Shown in pieces: positions 17,885 through 26,186 of a stretch of DNA of 64,000 bases. The notes beneath the pieces are model-generated. The model had not been told where the DNA came from, ran no database searches, and saw only the letters and a list, made by a program, of their open reading frames with translations. The stretch comes from Pinirhizobacter sp036499745 (lineage in GTDB: Bacteria; Pseudomonadota; Gammaproteobacteria; Xanthomonadales; Rhodanobacteraceae): assembly GCF_036499745.1 (NCBI RefSeq), contig NZ_DASYDG010000031.1:1-64000 (forward strand), read 5' to 3'. Positions within the stretch are counted from its first letter, which is position 1. Each line of letters opens with the position of its first letter. The position numbers and the translations under genes were made by a program.

Positions 17885-17944
17885 CGTGATGCCCGTTGAG
17901 CGCCGACCCCGCTGCCGGACGCCCCGGGCACCGTATATCGAACC

Positions 17945-18448
17945 TCAGCCCTTGTCATCCATGATGGCCGAGTACAGCATGGCGCTGATCTTCCAGCCCT
18001 CGTCGGTATGCACCAGCTGCCAGGTTTCCGCGCCATGGTTGGTGGCCTTGCCATCCACCAGGAACCGGTAGTCGAAGTAGACAGTGCCGACGATGCCGTC
18101 GGTCTGGATGCTTACATTGCTGAAGACCTCTTCGATCGGCCTGGGCGCGCTGCCGACAAAGCCTGCGAACTCTTCGTAGCTGCCCGGCACGAACTGTTTG
18201 GCTTCGGGATGTCTGGTGCGAATCTTCGCCACCGAGGCCTTGTCCACGGCCATCAGCCACGAACCTCCGGACAGGAACATCCCACTCATGGCTTTTCCAT
18301 TCTTGGCGATGATGGCCGCTTTGAAGCTGTCGACGACCTGCTGTATCTGCGCGCGGTCAGCAGCATGCGTGTCGACGGGGACATCCTTTGCGTGAACGGT
18401 CGCGGTAAAGGACAGGGCAACGAACAGGACGGATAACAGCAACCTCAT
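17945..18448 (-). CDS. Exported NTF2-like (SnoaL/DUF4440-type) protein
   Basis: A 167-residue protein with a signal peptide at about residues 1-20 (LLLSVLFVALSFTATVHA). The rest fits the NTF2-like cone fold: an N-terminal helix (DRAQIQQVVDSFKAAIIAKN) and a final strand set with GAETWQLVHTDEGWKISAML, the usual DUF4440/SnoaL-like signature. Members bind small hydrophobic ligands or act as enzymes, and this sequence does not say which. It lies 60 bp upstream of the LytS-type kinase on the same strand, so it might be cotranscribed with the two-component pair. Confidence 0.7.
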   Translation of the reverse strand: MRLLLSVLFVALSFTATVHAKDVPVDTHAADRAQIQQVVDSFKAAIIAKNGKAMSGMFLSGGSWLMAVDKASVAKIRTRHPEAKQFVPGSYEEFAGFVGSAPRPIEEVFSNVSIQTDGIVGTVYFDYRFLVDGKATNHGAETWQLVHTDEGWKISAMLYSAIMDDKG

Positions 18449-18596
18449 GGCGCAACTCCATCGACAGTGGGTGGTGCCCGATTAAGGCTGCCCGGCATCG
18501 CGGGCGCCACTGATTTGCGGCTAGCCGTGCACGGGACGCGGTAAGTCGTGGATGAGGGATGGGCACGGCCAATGCCCTGACGTGGCCAGACTCAGG

Positions 18597-20093
18597 TCAC
18601 GACCGATACTGCAACGCCTCGGCCAGGTGCATGCGGCCAGGTGGCGACGCCGGATCTTCCGCGAGGTCGGCGATGGTACGGCCGACGCGCAGGATGCGGT
18701 GGAAGGCTCGTGCCGAGCCGCCCAGGCGTTCCACCGCTGCTTCCAGCCACTGGCGATCCGTCGGCCGGAGTGGGCAGTGGCGTTCCACGCCGCGTGCATC
18801 GAGTGCGGCATTGGCGCATCCCTGGCGGGTAACCGCCGCTTCCCTCGCGCGTCTTACCCGCACGCGCACGGTGGCCGTGCTTTCGTCGTGGGGACCGGGC
18901 TCGCCACGCAGTTCGTTGAGCGGCACGCGCGGCACGGGAACGTGCAGGTCGATGCGGTCGAGCAAGGGGCCGGAGATCTTGCTGCGGTAGCGGGTGATCT
19001 GGTCGGGTGTGCAGGTGCAGCGGCCGCGTGGATCGCCGGCGTGGCCGCAGGGACATGGGTTCATCGCCGCTACCAGCTGGAAGCGCGCGGGGAAGGTGGT
19101 GCGGCTGGTGGCGCGCGATATCACCACCTGGCCGGATTCCAGCGGCTCACGCAGGGCTTCGAGCACGCTGCGGCGGAACTCCGGCAACTCATCCAGGAAC
19201 AACACACCCTCGTGGGCGAGCGATATTTCACCTGGACGTGGACGCGAACCACCACCCACCAGCGCCGCCGCGGATGCCGAATGATGCGGGGCACGGAACG
19301 GTCGGCTGCGCCACGACACCGGTGGCGGCAACTGGCGACCGACCGAGCGTACGGCGCACGAAGCCAGGGCTTCGTCTTCGGACATCGATGGCAAAAGGCC
19401 TGGCAGGCGTTCGGCCAGCATCGTCTTGCCGGTACCGGGCGGCCCGGACAGCAATACGTGGTGGCCACCGGCCGCGGCGATCTCCAGTGCGCGCCGCGCC
19501 TGGTACTGGCCCCGGACATCGCCGAGGTCGGGATACGTGGGTTCGTCCGAGGCATCCACCACCGGTGGCGAATCCAGATCACCGGTTTCGGTGAGCCAGG
19601 CGCAAACGTCGCCCAGCGAATCGGCCACCAGCACGCGCATACCGCCGACCATGGCCGCTTCGCCGGCGTTGGCACGCGGCACGATGGCGATGCGGCCCGA
19701 TTCGCGCGCCTGCAACAGTGCGGGCAGCAGGCCGGCGACCGGCCGCAGCTCGCCCGATAGCGCCAGTTCGCCCAGGAACTCGCATGCTGCCACGCGTTCG
19801 GCGGGCAGGTGATGTGCCGCGGTGAGCAGGCCTACGGCCAGTGCCAGGTCGAAGCGACCGCCTTCCTTGGGAAGATCGGCCGGGGCAAGGTTCACGGTGA
19901 CCCGGCCGTTGGGGGTTTCAAAGCCGGTATTGCGCAGGGCCACCCAGACGCGGTCGCGCGCCTCGCGTACGGCGGTCTCGGCCATGCCGACCATGTAGAA
20001 CGCGGGCAGACCGCCGCCCAGGAAAACCTCGACGGTTACCTCAGGGGCCAGGATGCCATCCTGCGCGCGGCTGTAGGCCACGGCGAGCGTCAT
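18597..20093 (-). CDS. comM: YifB/ComM-family Mg-chelatase-like AAA+ ATPase
   Basis: A 498-residue AAA+ ATPase of the ComM (YifB) family. In naturally competent bacteria ComM is a helicase that drives branch migration during integration of incoming DNA. The N-terminal domain (about 1-170) has the lon-protease-like fold seen in ComM (TVEVFLGGGLPAFYMVG; NLAPADLPKEGGRFDLALA). A Walker A motif (GPPGTGKTMLAERLPGLLP) and Walker B (EGVLFLDELPEF) follow, and then the C-terminal Mg_chelatase domain with Cys-rich CPCGHAGDPRGRCTC. The start is the ATG at 20093 because it matches the family N-terminus; an ATG four codons earlier is also in frame. Competence itself is not shown by this window. Confidence 0.9.
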   Translation of the reverse strand: MTLAVAYSRAQDGILAPEVTVEVFLGGGLPAFYMVGMAETAVREARDRVWVALRNTGFETPNGRVTVNLAPADLPKEGGRFDLALAVGLLTAAHHLPAERVAACEFLGELALSGELRPVAGLLPALLQARESGRIAIVPRANAGEAAMVGGMRVLVADSLGDVCAWLTETGDLDSPPVVDASDEPTYPDLGDVRGQYQARRALEIAAAGGHHVLLSGPPGTGKTMLAERLPGLLPSMSEDEALASCAVRSVGRQLPPPVSWRSRPFRAPHHSASAAALVGGGSRPRPGEISLAHEGVLFLDELPEFRRSVLEALREPLESGQVVISRATSRTTFPARFQLVAAMNPCPCGHAGDPRGRCTCTPDQITRYRSKISGPLLDRIDLHVPVPRVPLNELRGEPGPHDESTATVRVRVRRAREAAVTRQGCANAALDARGVERHCPLRPTDRQWLEAAVERLGGSARAFHRILRVGRTIADLAEDPASPPGRMHLAEALQYRS

Positions 20094-20176
20094 GGGATGG
20101 AGCACCCGGTAATGGGTGTGGTTTTGAACATGGCGCCTTCCTTAGCGCGGGCGGATTCCGAGCAACTTCCAACTAA

Positions 20177-20225
20177 CCGCCCCCGGTTCTTCAATCTCGG
20201 GGTGAGGGTGACAAACCGGGGGCGG
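20177..20225 (-). other. 12-bp inverted repeat between ubiK and comM
   Basis: CCGCCCCCGGTT (20177-20188) and AACCGGGGGCGG (20214-20225) are perfect inverted copies around a 25-base loop. They sit in the 146-bp gap between ubiK and comM, both on the minus strand. No T-tract follows, so an attenuating or mRNA-stabilising hairpin is more likely than a simple terminator. Confidence 0.5.
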
Positions 20226-20239
20226 CTCCCGGGAGCTGA

Positions 20240-20494
20240 CTAATGCCCGCGTGCGCCCTGGGACGCTTCGAGGTCCGCAATCCGTTGCTCCAGCTCATCG
20301 ATCCGTGCGCGGGTGCGCGCTAGCAGCTGTAGCTGGACTTCGAATTCTTCACGGGTAACGAGGTCGAGGCGGCGCAATCCCTGTGCCAGGACATCACGGA
20401 AATTGACCTCCAGGTCGTTGCGTGCCTGAGCAAGACCGGGTGGGACCAGCGATGCGAGGCGCTGGGCCAACTGATCGATACTTTGCACATCCAT
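20240..20494 (-). CDS. ubiK: UbiK ubiquinone-biosynthesis accessory factor (YqiC/BMFP)
   Basis: An 84-residue protein of the BMFP/YqiC family, now called UbiK. It helps assemble the soluble Ubi complex in aerobic ubiquinone synthesis and binds lipids. The N-terminal amphipathic helix (IDQLAQRLASLVP) and the C-terminal coiled coil (VQLQLLARTRARIDELEQRI) are both visible and have the family length. It diverges from the P-II gene; the 170 bp between them contain a large inverted repeat. Ubiquinone synthesis also needs 4-hydroxybenzoate, which XanB2-type chorismatases can supply. Confidence 0.85.
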   Translation of the reverse strand: MDVQSIDQLAQRLASLVPPGLAQARNDLEVNFRDVLAQGLRRLDLVTREEFEVQLQLLARTRARIDELEQRIADLEASQGARGH

Positions 20495-20562
20495 GAGGAT
20501 TCACCCCGAATTCGTAAGTTCAGTCTAGGAAGCCGTCCGCAGTCCGGCCATCAGGTAATGCC

Positions 20563-20598
20563 GACTCTTCTTGTAGGGTTTTTCCTACAAGATGAGTC
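20563..20598. promoter_or_regulatory. Interrupted 15-bp inverted repeat in the ubiK-glnK promoter region
   Basis: GACTC-TT-CTTGTAGG and CCTACAAG-AT-GAGTC form a near-perfect inverted repeat around GTTTTT. It lies between two divergent genes, about 70 bp from each start. It could be an operator for a dimeric regulator or a transcript hairpin of the glnK leader. It does not match the NtrC consensus. Confidence 0.5.
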
Positions 20599-20665
20599 AG
20601 GCCATGGAGGGTATCCCAACCGGATGGCACAATGGCCCTCCGCCGCATACCCCACGGAGCAGGAC

Positions 20666-21004
20666 ATGAAGCTGGTCGTCGCCATCATCAAGCCTTTCAA
20701 GCTGGACGACGTCCGCGAGGCCCTGGCCGAGGTGGGCGTGCAAGGAGTGACCGTCACCGAAGTGAAGGGCTTCGGTCGCCAGAAAGGCCACACCGAGCTC
20801 TATCGTGGCGCGGAGTATGTGGTTGATTTTCTTCCGAAAATCAAGCTGGAAGTGGCTGTCACGGAGGACATGGTGGAGCGCGTGGTGGAGGCCATCGGCA
20901 ACGCCGCGCGCACCGGCAAGATCGGCGACGGCAAGATCTTCGTCAGCCCCCTGGAGCAGGTGGTGCGCATCCGCACCGGTGAGCTCGACGGCGACGCGCT
21001 CTAG
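20666..21004 (+). CDS. glnK: P-II family nitrogen regulatory protein
   Basis: A 112-residue P-II signalling protein that integrates 2-oxoglutarate and ATP/ADP levels and controls nitrogen metabolism through targets such as GlnE, NtrB or AmtB. The T-loop has Tyr51 in the signature YRGAEYVVDF, the uridylylation site. The C-terminal signature TGKIGDGKIFVSPLEQVVRIRTGE is intact. GlnB and GlnK cannot be told apart by sequence alone, and no amtB is adjacent, so glnB is an equal possibility. The start has GGAGCAGG upstream; in-frame codons before it do not belong to the family. Its TAG stop shares the palindrome CTAG with the stop of the convergent gene. Confidence 0.92.
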   Translation: MKLVVAIIKPFKLDDVREALAEVGVQGVTVTEVKGFGRQKGHTELYRGAEYVVDFLPKIKLEVAVTEDMVERVVEAIGNAARTGKIGDGKIFVSPLEQVVRIRTGELDGDAL

Positions 21005-21558
21005 TCCAGCGCCACCGTACCTGCCGGAGCCGTCGCCTTCCAGCGACGGTGGTGCACCAGCAGGCCTGCGTAGTAACAGATGTAGTAGCCGAAGGTCAGG
21101 CCCAGCACCAGCAGGGTCAATGGGCTGTTGCCAATGGCCGGATGACCCTGGGCGGCTACCGCGGTGGCACCGGTGGAAGCCACCACGAACCTGTAGGCCA
21201 CACGTCCCAGGAACAGCGCCGTGACCACGGCGCCCAACCATGGGTTGGGCACATAGCGGTCGCCTTCAGGCGTGGTCTCAAATCGCGTGAGCCTTAATCC
21301 GGCATAGCCCACCAGGCCACCGACGACCAGCCCGGCAAGCAGGCCTTCAACCAGCGCAACGTTCGCCAGGGGCCCCACGAGCGACGGAATGGCGAAACCC
21401 ACCACGACCAGCGACAGGATCACGATGCGCACGACCATCCGCTTGGTGCGGATCGGCTGGGGGCCGAAGCTGCTGCGCACGCGGCGGTAGACGCCCCAGG
21501 CCATCAACGGGACGGAAATGAGCATGCCGATCAACTGCGGGTTCATGGGAGCAGCCAT
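21001..21558 (-). CDS. Small multi-pass membrane protein (DUF1453/CcdC-like?)
   Basis: A 185-residue hydrophobic protein with about five membrane segments (near 7-22, 42-60, 66-84, 110-130 and 150-170). The conserved-looking cytoplasmic patch (YRRVRSSFGPQPIRTKRM) after the first helix and the overall layout recall DUF1453/CcdC-type proteins, but I cannot assign the family firmly. The start is uncertain: ATG at 21558 (used here) or 21546. It converges on the P-II gene, and the two stop codons overlap within one CTAG tetranucleotide. No function can be proposed. Confidence 0.65.
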   Translation of the reverse strand: MAAPMNPQLIGMLISVPLMAWGVYRRVRSSFGPQPIRTKRMVVRIVILSLVVVGFAIPSLVGPLANVALVEGLLAGLVVGGLVGYAGLRLTRFETTPEGDRYVPNPWLGAVVTALFLGRVAYRFVVASTGATAVAAQGHPAIGNSPLTLLVLGLTFGYYICYYAGLLVHHRRWKATAPAGTVALD

Positions 21559-21655
21559 GGGAAAGCCTCGGGACCGTTTTTTGAAGTGGGGCCAGCTTAG
21601 GGCGCCGGCCCAACCCGAACCATGGTCGAACGCCATGACATCGGGGTGACGGCTG

Positions 21656-22393
21656 TCATTTGGCCTTGCCCTGTGCCGCGACGGCGGCCATCTTGGCCTC
21701 GATCGCAGCTGCGTCGCCCAGGTAGTAGTGCCTGACCGGTTTCATATCGGCATCGAACTCGTACACCAGCGGCACGCCGTTGGGGATGTTCACGCCCACG
21801 ATTTCATCATCGGGGATGTTGTCCAGGTACTTCACCAGCGCCCGCATGGAATTGCCATGCGCCGACACCACCACGCGCTGGCCCGAGCCCACGGCGGGCT
21901 TGAGCACTTCATGCCAGTAGGGCAGCACACGCGCCACGGTGTCCTTCAGGCATTCGGTCAGGGGCACCTGGCCGGGGGCGAGCTTCGCGTAACGCGGGTC
22001 GTCGATCTCGGTGCTCTTTTCCAGTGCCGGAGGCGGGATATCGTAGCTGCGGCGCCAGATGTGAACTTGTTCCTCGCCGTATTTACTTGCCGTCTCGGAC
22101 TTGTTCAGGCCGGTGAGTGCACCGTAGTGGCGCTCGTTGAGGCGCCAGTCGGTCACGACCGGCAACCACATCTGGTCCATGGTGTCCTGTACGTGCCACA
22201 GGGTACGCACGGCACGCTTCAACACCGAAGTATGGGCGATATCGAAGGAAAATCCTGCGTCCATCAACAGGCGCCCCGCCTCGACGGCCTCTTCGATGCC
22301 CTGCTCGCTCAGGTCGACATCGGCCCAGCCACTGAAGCGGTTCTCCAGGTTCCATTGCGACTGGCCATGGCGGATGAGGACAAGCTTGTGCAT
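21656..22393 (-). CDS. gpmA: 2,3-bisphosphoglycerate-dependent phosphoglycerate mutase
   Basis: A 245-residue glycolytic enzyme that interconverts 3- and 2-phosphoglycerate using a phosphohistidine. The N-terminal LIRHGQSQWN supplies the catalytic His in RHG. The segment LNERHYGALTGLNKSE holds the conserved Glu acid-base residue and substrate contacts, and SAHGNSMRAL contains the second catalytic His. The length matches the family. It forms a single-gene unit on the minus strand, diverging from the repeat-rich exported protein gene. Confidence 0.95.
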   Translation of the reverse strand: MHKLVLIRHGQSQWNLENRFSGWADVDLSEQGIEEAVEAGRLLMDAGFSFDIAHTSVLKRAVRTLWHVQDTMDQMWLPVVTDWRLNERHYGALTGLNKSETASKYGEEQVHIWRRSYDIPPPALEKSTEIDDPRYAKLAPGQVPLTECLKDTVARVLPYWHEVLKPAVGSGQRVVVSAHGNSMRALVKYLDNIPDDEIVGVNIPNGVPLVYEFDADMKPVRHYYLGDAAAIEAKMAAVAAQGKAK

Positions 22394-22541
22394 GATCTTC
22401 CGGTGCCTCGAGGCTAAAGAAGTCGATGGTGGAGCGGGCCGGGCCTTAGGTCAATTCCGCTCCCCTGCCATGAGTCACACTAAACGCGGGGCATTCCGGA
22501 GGCATCCTATGCCTACACCAGACCAGAAAAGGGAAACAAAC

Positions 22542-23195
22542 ATGAAGCGCAGCCTTATAGTCCTGGCCATGGGCGTAGCCCTTTCGTGCACCGCCTGTGC
22601 CGGCGGTAGCGACACGGACAAGGTAAATGGCTCGGTATCGGTCGCGGCCGGCCAGCCGGCCACCGACGTAAGCACGGTGAACGGCGCGGTCCACATCGCC
22701 GACAACGCCCAGGTGAAGGAAGCCAACACCGTCAATGGCGGCATCACCCTGGGCGACGGTGCCCAGGCCACGGAACTGGATACCGTCAACGGCTCGGTCA
22801 CCCTGGGTGTCAAGGCGGCGGTAAGTGGCGAGGTCAACGCCGTCAACGGCGGCATCCGGCTTGCCAACGGTGCTGGCATCAAGGGCAAGCTTTCCAACGT
22901 CAACGGCGACATCACCCTGGACAACGCCCACGTTGGTGGCGGCATCGAGACCACGGCGGCCGACATCACCATCAGCGGTTCGTCGAAGGTGGAAGGCGGC
23001 ATCCATGTGCAGAAACCCAGTGGCCTGAACTTCAGCGGCAACAACAAGGTGCCGAAGATCGTGATCGGCCCGGGAGCTACCGTCAGCGGTCCGCTCGACT
23101 TCGAACGCGAAGTGGAACTGCACGTGAGCGACCGCGCCACGATCGGCCCGGTGAAGGGAGCCACGGTGCAGAAGTTCTCCGGCGACACGCCGTAA
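22542..23195 (+). CDS. Exported VNG-repeat beta-solenoid protein, possible lipoprotein
   Basis: A 217-residue exported protein. Residues 1-20 form a signal peptide with Cys15 and Cys18; neither fits a lipobox perfectly, so lipidation is possible but unproven. From about residue 27 to 150 the chain is built of 17-20-residue repeats containing VNG (NGSVSV, NGAVHI, NGGITL, NGSVTL, NGGIRL, NGDITL), a classic beta-solenoid pattern. The C-terminal third continues with bactofilin-like strands (GPGATVSGPLDF). It resembles the GSGD protein at 15266 in design though not in repeat sequence. No enzyme motif is seen. It may be a cell-envelope scaffold. Confidence 0.75.
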   Translation: MKRSLIVLAMGVALSCTACAGGSDTDKVNGSVSVAAGQPATDVSTVNGAVHIADNAQVKEANTVNGGITLGDGAQATELDTVNGSVTLGVKAAVSGEVNAVNGGIRLANGAGIKGKLSNVNGDITLDNAHVGGGIETTAADITISGSSKVEGGIHVQKPSGLNFSGNNKVPKIVIGPGATVSGPLDFEREVELHVSDRATIGPVKGATVQKFSGDTP

Positions 23196-23198
23196 ACG

Positions 23199-24101
23199 CT
23201 AGATCCAGTCGCGCGGCTTGAGATACCCGGCCAGGCGCGCTTCGGCGCTGCCTGGCTCGGGCTCATAGCCATACTCAAAGCGCACGCGGGGCGGCAGGCT
23301 CATCAGGATCGACTCCGTGCGCCCGCCCGACTGCAAACCGAACAGTGTGCCGCGGTCCCACACCAGGTTGAACTCTACGTAGCGGCCACGCCGGTACAGC
23401 TGGAATTCCCGCTCGCGTTCGCCATGGGGGGTATCGCGGCGACGTTCGACGATGGGCGCATAGGCATCGAGGAATCCATTGCCTACCGCCTGGGTGAAGC
23501 CAAAGCAGCGCTCGAAGCCGCCTTCGTTGAGATCGTCGAAGAACAGTCCGCCCACGCCGCGTGTTTCCTGCCGGTGGCGCAGGTAGAAGTATTCATCGCA
23601 CCAGGCTTTGTAGCGTGCGTAAACGTCGTCGCCAAAGGGCGCGCACAGGTCGCGTGCGGTGCGATGCCAGTGGATGACGTCTTCATCCACCGGATAGAAC
23701 GGCGTGAGGTCGAAGCCGCCGCCGAACCACCACACCGGTTCCACGCCTTCCTTGCGGGCTTCGAAATAACGCACATTGGCATGCGTGGTGGGCACGTGGG
23801 GGTTGTTTGGATGAAGCACCAGCGACACGCCGGTGGCGATGAAACTGCCGCCGGCCAGTTCCGGCCGGTGCGCCGTGGCGGCGGGCGGCAGTTTGTCGCC
23901 ATGCACACGCGAGAAATTCACGCCGGCCTGCTCGAACACTGCGCCATCGCGCAGCACGCGGGTGCGGCCACCGCCGCCGGCCGAGCGGGTCCAGGCGTCC
24001 TCGGTGAATCGCGCGTGGCCGTCGAGGCCTTCGACGGCCGAGCAGATGCGGTCTTGAAGGTCGCGCAGGAAGGTCTCGACAAGATCGGCCTGGTGGCTCA
24101 T
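23199..24101 (-). CDS. hemF: Oxygen-dependent coproporphyrinogen III oxidase
   Basis: A 300-residue haem-biosynthesis enzyme that decarboxylates coproporphyrinogen III to protoporphyrinogen IX using O2. Family signatures are intact: EDAWTRSAGGGGRTRVL, the VSLVLHPNNPHVPTTHANVR segment, WWFGGGFDLTPFYP, and RRGRYVEFNLVWDRGTLFGL. The ATG at 24101 aligns with the family start; the frame stays open 20 codons further upstream. It is 3 bp from the convergent VNG-repeat gene. The window does not show whether an oxygen-independent HemN also exists. Confidence 0.95.
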   Translation of the reverse strand: MSHQADLVETFLRDLQDRICSAVEGLDGHARFTEDAWTRSAGGGGRTRVLRDGAVFEQAGVNFSRVHGDKLPPAATAHRPELAGGSFIATGVSLVLHPNNPHVPTTHANVRYFEARKEGVEPVWWFGGGFDLTPFYPVDEDVIHWHRTARDLCAPFGDDVYARYKAWCDEYFYLRHRQETRGVGGLFFDDLNEGGFERCFGFTQAVGNGFLDAYAPIVERRRDTPHGEREREFQLYRRGRYVEFNLVWDRGTLFGLQSGGRTESILMSLPPRVRFEYGYEPEPGSAEARLAGYLKPRDWI

Positions 24102-24186
24102 GGCGGTGCCGGTGCTGATGATGGAACACCGGAGGATAGCAACCCGGGGCCAGGGCCTCACCCAAGCATGACACCTGCCCCGCGTG

Positions 24187-24900
24187 TCAGCTGACGCGGT
24201 CGGCCATGCGCCGATGGCCGATCAGCCGCGCCCAGCGCACGGCGACGTCGATCCACATCAGGTATCCGGCCTCCAGGAAGATCCGGCGCAGGTAGCGGAT
24301 ATCGCGGGGCAAGGTGGCCTCGGCGCCCACCGTTTCCACCTCGAAGCCGAGCCTGCGTGCCAGCAGCTGGCAGCGCGCCAGGTGGTAACGGCTGGTGACC
24401 AGGCATACCGGCGGCAGATCCCCGGCGTCCCGTGCCAGCAGGCTGCGTGCGTGGCGGAGATTTTCCAGCGAATCGATCGAGGCCTGTTCCAGCTGCATCG
24501 GCACCATGGCCGGGAACCCTTCATCGCGCAACCAGCGCTCGCCGGCGGCGGCTTCGGTTACCGTGCCGCCACCGCTGCGCCCGCCCAGCAACATCACCCG
24601 CTCGGCCAGCCCCCGTTGCGCAAGCAGCAGGCCACGCGCCAGGCGCTGACGGTAATCATGCTCAGGGCGATTGCCCACCAACATGCGGCCAAAGACCAGC
24701 ACCGCCAGCCGCCGGGTAGGTTCCCGTGGACTGCGCAGCGCCACGCGCGCCACGTGAAGCAGGTAGCCCACGTACAGCAGGCCACCGGTGCCCGCCAGGG
24801 CCACCAGCGTCACCGCGGCGCCATGGAGTACGTCCACGTCGCCCAGGTAACGCCAGACGCCGCGGCGGAAAGGTTTCAGCAGGGAAGAACGATGGGCCAT
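24187..24900 (-). CDS. YdcF/ElyC/SanA-family (DUF218) membrane protein
   Basis: A protein of about 237 residues with one or two N-terminal membrane segments (near residues 25-45), then a DUF218 domain. The domain shows LAVLVFGRMLVGNRPEHDYRQRL, a variant VMLLGGRSG strand, and SLENLRHARSLLA followed by CLVTSRYHLARC, matching YdcF/SanA/ElyC proteins linked to envelope metabolism and vancomycin sensitivity. The start is unsure: ATG 24900 is used, but GTG 24933 has a better AGGT ribosome-binding site. It diverges from the aryl-polyene ketosynthase gene across about 80 bp or less, so their promoters must overlap. Confidence 0.75.
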   Translation of the reverse strand: MAHRSSLLKPFRRGVWRYLGDVDVLHGAAVTLVALAGTGGLLYVGYLLHVARVALRSPREPTRRLAVLVFGRMLVGNRPEHDYRQRLARGLLLAQRGLAERVMLLGGRSGGGTVTEAAAGERWLRDEGFPAMVPMQLEQASIDSLENLRHARSLLARDAGDLPPVCLVTSRYHLARCQLLARRLGFEVETVGAEATLPRDIRYLRRIFLEAGYLMWIDVAVRWARLIGHRRMADRVS

Positions 24901-24983
24901 GGGCGCCGCCAAGCATGCCTCAACGGCGTTCACGCGGCGTACCTGACCTAGGAAATAATTTCACCCAACGCTACGCTGGAACG

Positions 24984-26186
24984 ATGCCCGAACCCATGCT
25001 TCCCCTGGCCATTACCGCCTTTACCGCCACCACCGCGCTTGGACCGGGCCTGAAGGCCCAATCCGATGGCCTGGCCGCATCGCGCAGCGGCCTGCGCCGC
25101 AATGATTTCAGCCAGGCCCCGCTCGATACCTGGATCGGCCGGGTCGACGGCCTGGAAGATGCTGCCCTGCCGGCCGATGCCGCCGGGTGGGAGTGCCGCA
25201 ACAATCGCCTGGCGTGGCTGGCGATGAACCAGGACGGCTTTGCCGACGCCGCGCGCGAGGCGGCCCGGCGCCATGGCAGCGACCGCGTGGCCGTGGTGAT
25301 GGGTACCTCCACCGCCAGCATCGGCGCCACCGAGCATGCCTATCGAACGCTCACCGAAAACGGCGCGTTTCCACAGGCCCTGCGGCGCCGCGACGTCCAT
25401 CAGCCCAATTCCCTCACCGGTTTCGTACAGGCGGCACTGGGGCTGGACGGCCCGGCGCTCACCATCGCCACGGCGTGCTCCTCCAGCGCCAAGGTGTTCG
25501 CCGCAGCCGAGCGGTTGATCCGCCTTGGCGTGGTGGACGCCGCCGTGGTCGGCGGGGTGGACACCCTGTGCGAAAGCGTCCTCTTCGGCTTCAACTCGCT
25601 GGAACTGGTATCGAATGAACCGTGCCGGCCGTTCGACGCTACCCGCGGTGGGATCTCGATTGGCGAGGCCGGCGGCTTCGCCCTGCTCGAACGGCGCGAG
25701 CTTGCGCCCGGCGCACCACGGCTGGCCGGCTACGGCGAATCCAGCGACGCCCACCACATGTCCACGCCCCATCCGGAAGGCCTGGGCGCGGAATTGGCGC
25801 TACGCGACGCACTGGCCCGCGCGGGCCTTGACGCCGCCGAAGTGGACTACATCAACCTGCATGGCACGGCGAGCCTGAAGAACGACGAAGTGGAAGCCGC
25901 ACTGGTTGCACGCAGTTTCAGTGCGCAAACGCGGGCCAGTTCCACCAAGGGCTTCACCGGCCACACGCTGGGCGCCGCCGGCATTGTCGAGGCAGCCTAT
26001 GCGTTGCTGGCCATTCGCGATGGCTTCGTGCCCGGCAACCTCAATGCCAGCCAGCCTGATCCGGCCTGTGGGCCGCAGATGGCGTGGCACAACGAGCGGC
26101 AACCAGTGCGCGTGGCACTGTCCAATTCCTTTGGCTTCGGCGGCAACAACGCCTGCCTGGCATTCGTCGCGGGCGACCACGACTGA
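24984..26186 (+). CDS. Beta-ketoacyl-ACP synthase of the aryl-polyene locus
   Basis: A 400-residue condensing enzyme of the FabF/KS type. The catalytic triad is complete: Cys165 in TACSSSA, His293 in NLHGTASLKNDE and His327 in GFTGHTLGAAG. It would elongate the polyene chain on an acyl carrier protein. The next gene encodes a chain-length-factor-like partner and overlaps it by one base (TGATG). This mirrors the ketosynthase/chain-length-factor heterodimers of aryl-polyene and type II polyketide systems. A second in-frame ATG at 24996 is possible. It is the first gene of a plus-strand run that continues with a glycosyltransferase and a halogenase-like protein. Confidence 0.88.
   Translation: MPEPMLPLAITAFTATTALGPGLKAQSDGLAASRSGLRRNDFSQAPLDTWIGRVDGLEDAALPADAAGWECRNNRLAWLAMNQDGFADAAREAARRHGSDRVAVVMGTSTASIGATEHAYRTLTENGAFPQALRRRDVHQPNSLTGFVQAALGLDGPALTIATACSSSAKVFAAAERLIRLGVVDAAVVGGVDTLCESVLFGFNSLELVSNEPCRPFDATRGGISIGEAGGFALLERRELAPGAPRLAGYGESSDAHHMSTPHPEGLGAELALRDALARAGLDAAEVDYINLHGTASLKNDEVEAALVARSFSAQTRASSTKGFTGHTLGAAGIVEAAYALLAIRDGFVPGNLNASQPDPACGPQMAWHNERQPVRVALSNSFGFGGNNACLAFVAGDHD

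Noticed and set aside
20625..20645. TGGCAC upstream of the P-II gene as a sigma-54 promoter
   Set aside because: The -12 element (TTGC) is absent at the required spacing; only the -24-like half is seen.
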